Below, piece by piece: positions 6,519 through 11,047 of a stretch of 11,047 nt of DNA (its first letter is position 1; each line of letters begins with the position of its first letter). The notes below the pieces were generated by a model. That model made no database searches, had not been told where the DNA came from, and was given only the letters and a program-made list of their open reading frames with translations. The position numbers were made by a program, and so were the translations under genes. The stretch lies in assembly GCA_014380825.1 (NCBI GenBank), contig JACMJD010000301.1, positions 1 through 11,047 of the forward strand. The letters run 5' to 3'. Source of the DNA: Phycisphaerae bacterium (GTDB lineage Bacteria > Planctomycetota > Phycisphaerae > Tepidisphaerales > Tepidisphaeraceae).

Positions 6519-7439
6519 ATGAATCGTCGACAATTTCTGCAAGGCATGTCCGCGACTTTTGCAGCGTCACTTCTCACCCGATCTCTGCCGCTTGCGGCGT
6601 CGCAAACCAAACCCGCCGAAATTCTCAAACGAAAAATTCCCGCGACCGGTGAAATGATTCCAGCGATCGGGCTCGGCACCTGGCAAGCCTTCATGCCCAA
6701 AGACCCGAACGACGGGACCGCGCTCGCGCCCCTGGAAGAAGTTCTAAAAACTTTCTACGACCTGGGCGGACGAGTCGTCGACACCGCGCCGGCATACGGT
6801 GCGGCCGAGGAGGTCACCGGCAAGCTCGCCGAAAAGCTCGGCATCACGAACGACCTGTTCTTCGCAACGAAAGTCTCAGCCAGCGGATCAAGTGCGGCGG
6901 CTCAGATGAACGCCTCGCTCAAGAAACTTCGGCGTGACAAGATCGACCTGATGCAGATCCACAATCTCGCCGACGCGAAGAACAATCTTGCGCTGCTGCG
7001 CGAATGGAAGAAGGAGGGAAAATTCAGATACATCGGCATCACACACATCTCGCCGGCCAAGATGGATGACCTTACCACGTACGTGAAAGACGGCGTCGAT
7101 TTTGTGCAACTGCCCTACTCGCTTGCCATGCGCGATGCAGAAAAGTCGCTCATCCCCGCGTGTGTCGAGCACAACGTCGCCATCATCGTCATGCGTCCAT
7201 TTGATGGCGGAAATCTCTTCGCGAAAACCAAGGGCAAACCGCTGCCGGATTCGGTGAAAACATATGCGTCAAGCTGGGGCGAAGCGTACCTGAAATGGAT
7301 CCTGGCGAACGAAGCGATCACCGCGGTCCTGCCGGCGACGAGCAAGGTGGATCATCTGAAAGACAACATGAACGCCGGGTCTGGACGACTGCCGGATGCG
7401 AAGGATCGCGACGAGTTGGCGAAGACGTTGGAGATGTAA
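6519..7439 (+). CDS. Aldo/keto reductase with Tat signal peptide
   Basis: A 306-residue NADPH-type oxidoreductase. The ATG at 6519 follows CGGAG by eight bases and opens a twin-arginine signal, NRRQFLQG (2-9), then a hydrophobic stretch ending near LPLAAS (23-28). Export of the folded, cofactor-loaded enzyme is therefore likely. The AKR fold starts at about residue 42 with EMIPAIGLGTW (45-55). The catalytic tetrad is complete: Asp88 and Tyr93 in VDTAPAYG, Lys118 in FATKVS and His148 in LMQIHNL. The cofactor-side segment VLPATSKVDHL (270-280) resembles the AKR phosphate-binding site but lacks the usual arginine-rich form. The protein lies 28 bases after acpS, but no shared pathway is evident. 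The substrate is unknown. Confidence 0.88.
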   Translation: MNRRQFLQGMSATFAASLLTRSLPLAASQTKPAEILKRKIPATGEMIPAIGLGTWQAFMPKDPNDGTALAPLEEVLKTFYDLGGRVVDTAPAYGAAEEVTGKLAEKLGITNDLFFATKVSASGSSAAAQMNASLKKLRRDKIDLMQIHNLADAKNNLALLREWKKEGKFRYIGITHISPAKMDDLTTYVKDGVDFVQLPYSLAMRDAEKSLIPACVEHNVAIIVMRPFDGGNLFAKTKGKPLPDSVKTYASSWGEAYLKWILANEAITAVLPATSKVDHLKDNMNAGSGRLPDAKDRDELAKTLEM

Positions 7440-7446
7440 ACCACGG

Positions 7447-7468
7447 CCGTCGAAGTACTCTTCGGCGG
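7447..7468. terminator. Short hairpin between convergent genes, possible bidirectional terminator
   Basis: CCGTCGAAG (7447-7455) pairs with CTTCGGCGG (7460-7468) through nine pairs, including one G-T, around a TACT loop. It lies between the aldo/keto reductase stop (7439) and the stop of the oppositely oriented coiled-coil gene (7488). No T tract follows on either strand, so termination is inferred only from position and stem strength. Confidence 0.4.
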
Positions 7469-7487
7469 CATCCTCTTGACGCAACCG

Positions 7488-8099
7488 CTAATCTTTTTGC
7501 TTTGTCGCGCCCAGTTCCTTTGCGATCTCGGATTCGAGTTCGTCCAATTTCCCCAACTCGGATTTCTCCTGCGCGAGCACATCCGCCTGGATCATGCGAT
7601 CGATCTCGTCGTCGGTGATCGTCTCCACGCCCGCTGAAGCGGGCTCGCCAGCGCTTGTTGCGGCGCTTTCCATGCTGTCGAGGAAGACTTCCATCCGTTC
7701 TTCCATCGATCCCGCCTGCGCGACGGCGAGTTCCCACTCCGCCTGCGTTTTGGTCAGGTCCATTTCGCCGAACACGCGCCCGATCTCGCGGGCCATCAGG
7801 TTCATGCTCTCGGCGAACTGCTGACTGCTCGCCGCCTGCTGCTGGATCAGCATCGCGTTCTTGATCGCCAGCAGTTGCCGCTCGAGCATTTTCTTGACAG
7901 TCGCGGTTTTTTTCAGCGCGTTGCGGATGAATAGATACTGACCATTGTCGCCGATCTTCTTCGCGTGCTGCGCGTTCTTGATGAAGTCTTCGGAGAACTT
8001 CTCCTGCTGCCGGATCGACCGCTCGATCGCGCGCACGCCCTGCCGGATTTTCATCTCCCGCTCGATGCGGCGCTCGTCTTTTGATTTGAACAATCCCAT
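7488..8099 (-). CDS. ESCRT-III-like (CHMP1/Did2-like) coiled-coil protein
   Basis: A 203-residue, almost entirely helical protein with no signal peptide. The start is the ATG at 8099 (MGLFKSK); a longer frame would translate the palindrome upstream. The layout follows the ESCRT-III core: a short basic-hydrophobic N-terminus, a basic helix (about 8-48), a GDNGQ turn (50-54), a second long basic helix (55-112), then a break and EMDLTKTQ (112-119), a helix ending FLDSMESAATSA (139-150), and an acidic C-terminal part with DDEIDRMI (163-170) and LDELESEIAKEL (185-196). From memory, human CHMP1 has MDLQK, then EDSMSSATT, then VDSLI at matching places and a MIT-binding C-terminal helix. A basic first half and acidic second half is typical of the family. 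The PspA N-terminal signature is absent. It is probably a membrane-remodelling filament subunit, and is last in a minus-strand run of related genes. Confidence 0.65.
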   Translation of the reverse strand: MGLFKSKDERRIEREMKIRQGVRAIERSIRQQEKFSEDFIKNAQHAKKIGDNGQYLFIRNALKKTATVKKMLERQLLAIKNAMLIQQQAASSQQFAESMNLMAREIGRVFGEMDLTKTQAEWELAVAQAGSMEERMEVFLDSMESAATSAGEPASAGVETITDDEIDRMIQADVLAQEKSELGKLDELESEIAKELGATKQKD

Positions 8100-8111
8100 A
8101 AGATTTTCTTC

Positions 8112-8190
8112 GCCACAGATGGGGACAGATGCACACAGATGAAATACAGAATTCAATTCTTATCTGTGTTCATCTTTCCCCATCTGTGGC
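8112..8190. repeat. Palindrome 4, between two ESCRT-III-like genes
   Basis: Two 29-base arms (8112-8140 and 8162-8190) match as inverted copies at 27 of 29 positions around a 21-base loop. Each arm is three 10-base units carrying ACAGATG or a close variant. The outer base of the right arm is also the last base of the TAG stop (8190-8192, minus) of the upstream gene. The other end stops 13 bases from the start codon of the next gene. CACAGATG-rich palindromes of this kind are, to my recollection, dispersed in planctomycete and related genomes; copy number was not checked. Confidence 0.8.
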
Positions 8191-8804
8191 TAAAGGTCCC
8201 CGTCTTTTGCCGCGTGCCGTTTGCGGACAGCTTTGTCAGCCTGATCGAATGCTTCTTCCTGTTTTACTGCGCCGCGGTCAATGTCGTTCCAGATGTTCAT
8301 CAGTTCCTGACCAGCACCGGACAGACCAGCGGCGCTAAGCGCGTCCTTGTCGCTTTGCGCGCCCAGTTCCAGAATCTGATCCAGCCGCTCCTGGTACATA
8401 TCCTGCGAAACCGAATCATCTTCAATCCATCCACTGATCTTCGCGACATCGGTGTCGGTGACATTCAACCGCCCGAGCGCCCGGCCGCTCTGTTTGTTTT
8501 CCTGAATCATCCGCAGGCGGCTGACGGTGAGCAGTTCTTTGCTGCGCAAGTTCAACTCGCGCGCGCTCATCAACTGCTCCTGCGTCTTCAACTCGAAATC
8601 CTGCGCGAGTGCTTTCCGGAGTTCCGGTGATTTCTGGGTGGCGCCCTGCTGAAAGATCTTCTGCTTATCGAGGCTCATCTGCTCGATCTTCTTGAACAGC
8701 CGATCGCGCTGCTTGGTGAGCAGGATCTCCTCCCGCCGCAGCTCTTGCTTGTCGAGTTGGCTGAGAGTTTTCTTCTTGCCGAAGATTTTGTCGATGAGTG
8801 CCAT
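8190..8804 (-). CDS. ESCRT-III-like (CHMP6/Vps20-like) coiled-coil protein
   Basis: A 204-residue helical cytosolic protein with no signal peptide or enzyme motif. The N-terminus MALIDKIFGKKK is short, amphipathic and basic, like the membrane-inserting starts of ESCRT-III subunits. A first helix (about 15-57) contains TKQRDRLFKKIEQMSLDKQ (30-48), similar in spacing to the KQQRDKL stretch of human CHMP6. A break near ATQKSP (55-60) leads to a second helix (61-110). VTDTDVAKISGWIEDDSVSQ (115-134) and ERLDQIL (139-145) parallel the helix-4 region of CHMP6. A last amphipathic helix is near 165-177. The first 14 residues also resemble an internal stretch of the upstream gene (MPLIDRIRSLFARKG), which supports common ancestry. 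No good ribosome-binding site is seen. Palindromes flank it on both sides. Confidence 0.6.
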   Translation of the reverse strand: MALIDKIFGKKKTLSQLDKQELRREEILLTKQRDRLFKKIEQMSLDKQKIFQQGATQKSPELRKALAQDFELKTQEQLMSARELNLRSKELLTVSRLRMIQENKQSGRALGRLNVTDTDVAKISGWIEDDSVSQDMYQERLDQILELGAQSDKDALSAAGLSGAGQELMNIWNDIDRGAVKQEEAFDQADKAVRKRHAAKDGDL

Positions 8805-8815
8805 GCAGTTCGTCT

Positions 8816-8887
8816 CGTGGCATGGGCGTCTCGCCCGTGCGCGTGCGGCTCAAGCCGCCGAAGCATGGGCGAGACGCCCATGCCACG
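8816..8887. repeat. Palindrome 5, GC-rich, between two ESCRT-III-like genes
   Basis: Two 25-base arms (8816-8840 and 8863-8887) are reverse complements with one mismatch. Each contains the smaller palindrome GGGCGTCTCGCCC or its complement. The 22-base centre has its own GCGGC/GCCGC pairing, so the whole folds as one long hairpin. It begins 10 bases after the TGA of the 509-residue gene and ends 11 bases before the next start codon. It would strongly obstruct or stabilise the operon mRNA here. No transposase or target duplication is visible. Confidence 0.8.
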
Positions 8888-8897
8888 GTCAAGTTGA

Positions 8898-10427
8898 TCA
8901 ACTCGCTTCCGGCTCAGCACGACGCTTCGGGTCCGCTTGCGGTTTCGCCGGCTCGCGGGTGCGCGATGGCGGCTCAGCATCGCTCGCTCCTGTCGCCGTT
9001 GTGCGATCGTTTGTCGCCGTCGCGTCCGGACTCTTCTGGCCGGTCTCCAGTTCCAATTCTTCGTACAGCGCCTGCTCCTCCTCCGTCATTCCCGCCGTCG
9101 CTGCGACACCCGCCACACTATCCGCCAGCTCAGTATCGGCTTGCAATTGGGCGAGCATCTCTTCCGCGGCGGCTGCGTCGGAGGCGATCTCTTCGCTGTC
9201 GGGCAGTTGCGCGGTTTGGCCTTGTTGCGTCAGCTCGAGATTGTGGAGGTGCGTGCTGACGACGTTCACTTGCTGGTTCAGCACCTGAACCATTTGCTGC
9301 CGCCGCTCAATGTCTTTGCGGAGTTGCAGCAACTGCTGCGTGACGCGCTTTTTCGTCAGCGGCGCGCGAGCGTTTTTGAACTGCTCGCGCAGCTCGTCGT
9401 CCTTTCCTTCCAGCGCTGTGATTTCCTCATACGCACGTTCGCGCTGCTGCGACAGCGCGGCCCGGCGCTCGGACAGGAACGCGACCTTTTTTTCTGTCTC
9501 GCCCTTGCGGGCGAACAGCGATCGGATGCGATCAATCAGCGGCATGCCTGAACCTCCCGCCATCAAACCTCCCGCCGAACTTGCATTAGACACGACATCG
9601 GACTTGCTCGATGTAGAAATCGGCGCGCTTCCTTCACGGAACAGCACGACGCGCCCGTCGAGTCGCTTGGCAGCCAAACCCGGGTTGGCCTTGGCGAATG
9701 ATTTTACCTCGGCTTCGACCAGTTGGAGAGGCAACTGCGTTTTGGCGGCGATTTTGTCGCTGACGATGCCGCTGGTAAGCAACTCGACGCGTGCGGCCTC
9801 GATTTCGCCTCGGATTCGCTGGCGTTTTTCGTTCTCGGCCTCGGGGTCGAACAGGTCGACCAGCGCCTTCGTCTCCGGCGGGCCGTACACCGACCACCCG
9901 CCCGCGCCATTTGGCTCGGCGAGAATCACCGTCCGCTGCGCTGTGCGTTCGGCCACGCCGCGCGCTTCGATCGTGAAGCCGCTGGTCGAAACCATCACGA
10001 CCGTCATCGGCACATTCGCCACCGGCGGCGGGAGCGTTCGCAGGAACGCTTCGACGTCTTTCGAATCCATCGCCTTGGTCTCTTTGCCGGCGATCAAATC
10101 ACGCGTTGGCGAGGCGCATACGACGCGGAGATGTCCGACCGAGCGCGAAAACCAGAAGAGCCGCTTTTGCTTGAGCGGGACGTCGATCATTTTTCCGATC
10201 GGCATCGATTCCTGGAGCGCGCGATCGGGAACGTTCATCTCGGACATCGTGCGCTTCAGTTCCACGCCGCGATCGGATTCGGCCGGCGCATTGTGCAGCA
10301 GCGCCGTGATCGCGCGGCGGCCGCGCGTGGTGTCGAGGACGAGGCGCGGATCGTCGAGCAGTCGCGTGACGTGCTCGATCATCTGCCGCTCGGCGAGCTG
10401 GTGAGAAGATGGATCAGTGTTCTTCAT
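8898..10427 (-). CDS. Winged-helix plus ESCRT-III-like fusion protein (CHMP7-like architecture)
   Basis: A 509-residue soluble protein. I choose ATG 10427, whose bases overlap the end of the preceding small gene; an earlier frame start at 10481 lies inside that gene. Residues about 85-200 look like an alpha/beta domain; VVMVSTSGFTIEARGVAER (143-161) recalls the last core strand and helix of Mrr-type nuclease domains, but no catalytic Asp/Glu-X-Lys is evident. Residues about 205-265 read as a winged helix (GIVSDKIAAKTQLPLQLVEA, then the wing RLDGRVVLFRE). After a Ser/Gly linker (270-294), MPLIDRIRSLFARKG (295-309) opens an ESCRT-III-like domain: basic helix hairpin about 312-400, then EEMLAQLQADTELADSVAG (422-440) and EEEQALYEELELE (449-461), matching the helix-4 and acidic helix-5 pattern of Snf7/CHMP4. 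The tail from 465 is disordered. CHMP7 also joins winged helices to ESCRT-III. The assignment comes from reading by eye. Confidence 0.6.
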   Translation of the reverse strand: MKNTDPSSHQLAERQMIEHVTRLLDDPRLVLDTTRGRRAITALLHNAPAESDRGVELKRTMSEMNVPDRALQESMPIGKMIDVPLKQKRLFWFSRSVGHLRVVCASPTRDLIAGKETKAMDSKDVEAFLRTLPPPVANVPMTVVMVSTSGFTIEARGVAERTAQRTVILAEPNGAGGWSVYGPPETKALVDLFDPEAENEKRQRIRGEIEAARVELLTSGIVSDKIAAKTQLPLQLVEAEVKSFAKANPGLAAKRLDGRVVLFREGSAPISTSSKSDVVSNASSAGGLMAGGSGMPLIDRIRSLFARKGETEKKVAFLSERRAALSQQRERAYEEITALEGKDDELREQFKNARAPLTKKRVTQQLLQLRKDIERRQQMVQVLNQQVNVVSTHLHNLELTQQGQTAQLPDSEEIASDAAAAEEMLAQLQADTELADSVAGVAATAGMTEEEQALYEELELETGQKSPDATATNDRTTATGASDAEPPSRTREPAKPQADPKRRAEPEAS

Positions 10428-10524
10428 TCGTCGTGCCACGGATTCGTGCGATGATCGTGACAAGTGCGAGCAGCGCCGCAAAAGTCCAACCGATCACTGA
10501 GAGAATGCCGTAAAAGTATCCCAA
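10414..10524 (-). CDS. Small single-pass membrane protein, 36 residues
   Basis: A short reading frame starting at TTG 10524 with GGAG seven bases upstream, located one base after the stop of the preceding gene. It overlaps the first bases of the next gene by 14 bases, a typical translational-coupling arrangement. The product begins GYFYGILSVIGW, continues as one uninterrupted hydrophobic helix (about residues 3-27) and ends in a basic then acidic tail, ARIRGTTNEEH. I do not recognise a family. The fit between two operon genes and the strong transmembrane character support a real gene. It may anchor or recruit the neighbouring soluble ESCRT-III-like proteins at the membrane, which is only inference. 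A longer version from an upstream GTG is possible. Confidence 0.5.
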   Translation of the reverse strand: MGYFYGILSVIGWTFAALLALVTIIARIRGTTNEEH

Positions 10525-10525
10525 C

Positions 10526-11047
10526 TCAAAACTCCGCTTCAGCGGTTGCAGCGACGCGCGAGCCACATCGCGGGCAGAAACCGGAACCAGCCGGCAGAAA
10601 TTTATCGCAACCGTCGCGACCGCATTTGCCTTGTAGCGCGCCGGGCAGCATGACGTCCGCGTGCGGCGAGCGCGACGCCAGCACGTTGAACACTTGCGCC
10701 GCCAGCGCCTGCCGCAGCGTGCGGCCGGTACGGTTGATATATCGCCACTGTGCCGCCGCCGCCAGCATCATCGGTACGCCCCACCAAGCTCCGATGATAG
10801 CCGTCGCCAGCGTGCACGCGATCCAGAGCACGTTGATCTGCACGCCAAAGGTGGGCGGATCGATTGGCGATAGCTCATGTCGCTTGGCGACGGCGTTGTA
10901 CGTTTCGACCACGCCTCGAATGTCTCGCACGTGCAGCACCATCTGCCACAGTGACAAGACGTGTGCCGCGATCAGCAGGAGCGCAAATCCCTCGGCCGCG
11001 ATCAGTACGCGCGGAGCGGTGGCGAATTCGCGGACGATGTGCGGCAA
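10526..11047 (-). CDS. Membrane protein with C-terminal zinc ribbon (5' end outside window)
   Basis: 173 residues are visible. The first codon at the edge is TTG, which may be a start or an internal Leu, so the N-terminus is uncertain. A hydrophobic span at about 13-38 and a hairpin-like pair at about 68-98 are consistent with three membrane segments. The region 101-135 is basic and soluble. The C-terminus is a zinc ribbon: CGRDGC (142-147), then CPRCG (158-162), that is C-X4-C and C-X2-C with an aromatic Phe before the second pair. I do not recognise a named family. One base separates it from the small membrane protein gene, so it belongs to the same operon. A membrane-bound zinc-ribbon protein could serve as an adaptor or sensor for the ESCRT-III-like proteins; that is inference. 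Confidence 0.7.
   Translation of the reverse strand: MPHIVREFATAPRVLIAAEGFALLLIAAHVLSLWQMVLHVRDIRGVVETYNAVAKRHELSPIDPPTFGVQINVLWIACTLATAIIGAWWGVPMMLAAAAQWRYINRTGRTLRQALAAQVFNVLASRSPHADVMLPGALQGKCGRDGCDKFLPAGSGFCPRCGSRVAATAEAEF

Noticed and set aside
7318..8136. 272-residue minus-strand frame overlapping the CHMP1-like gene
   Set aside because: Arg/Gly/Ala-rich frame-shifted shadow running across the convergent junction into the aldo/keto reductase gene.
8112..8190. CRISPR array suggested by repeated ACAGATG units
   Set aside because: The units are 10 bases with no spacers and lie in two inverted arms; this is a palindrome, and there are no cas genes.
7488..8804. PspA/Vipp1 identity for the two coiled-coil proteins
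   Set aside because: PspA/Vipp1 belong to the ESCRT-III superfamily, but the typical PspA N-terminal sequence and length pattern are missing, and the CHMP-like breaks and acidic C-terminal motifs fit better.
8816..8887. Insertion sequence terminal repeats
   Set aside because: Only 22 bases lie between the arms, with no transposase and no visible target duplication.
9310..10404. 364-residue plus-strand frame opposite the winged-helix/ESCRT-III gene
   Set aside because: Ser/Arg-rich shadow of a coding region that has recognisable domain structure on the minus strand; no start signal or motif.

Overview
The window looks like a chromosomal segment of a planctomycete, most plausibly of the Phycisphaerae type. 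This rests on the GC-rich codons, several lipoprotein or Sec/Tat-exported proteins, frequent TTG starts, and short palindromic repeats packed between genes. The assignment is inference from gene content; no rRNA or other phylogenetic marker is present. There is no tRNA, rRNA, CRISPR array, transposase or phage gene, and no gene-free stretch above 300 bases.

Left third (1-2606). The C-terminal part of a TrkH/KtrB potassium channel subunit (+) converges on a minus-strand pair: a fusion of threonylcarbamoyl-AMP synthase (Sua5/YwlC) with a YwlE-type low-molecular-weight phosphatase, followed by ribose-5-phosphate isomerase B. This is the ywlC-ywlE-ywlF neighbourhood of Bacillus with two genes fused.

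Middle (2607-7439). A LolA-like lipoprotein (+) is divergent from the fusion gene. It meets, stop codon against stop codon, a parvulin-type peptidyl-prolyl isomerase lipoprotein (-). Then come three plus-strand genes: an exported alkaline-phosphatase-superfamily hydrolase, holo-ACP synthase (AcpS), and a Tat-exported aldo/keto reductase.

Right third (7488-11047, all minus strand). This is the notable part. Five genes read from 11047 down to 7488: a membrane protein with a C-terminal zinc ribbon (5' end outside the window), a 36-residue single-pass membrane protein, a 509-residue protein with a winged-helix-like segment fused to an ESCRT-III-like helical domain (a CHMP7-like layout), a 204-residue CHMP6/Vps20-like coiled-coil protein, and a 203-residue CHMP1/Did2-like coiled-coil protein. 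I infer a bacterial ESCRT-III-like membrane-remodelling operon, distinct from PspA/Vipp1. No Vps4-type AAA ATPase is visible here. The ESCRT assignment comes from reading helix pattern and local motifs, not from a profile search.

Intergenic structure. Five gaps each hold a long imperfect palindrome with its own arm sequence, and each starts within about 10 bases of, or overlaps, an upstream gene's stop codon. Two of them separate the three ESCRT-III-like genes.
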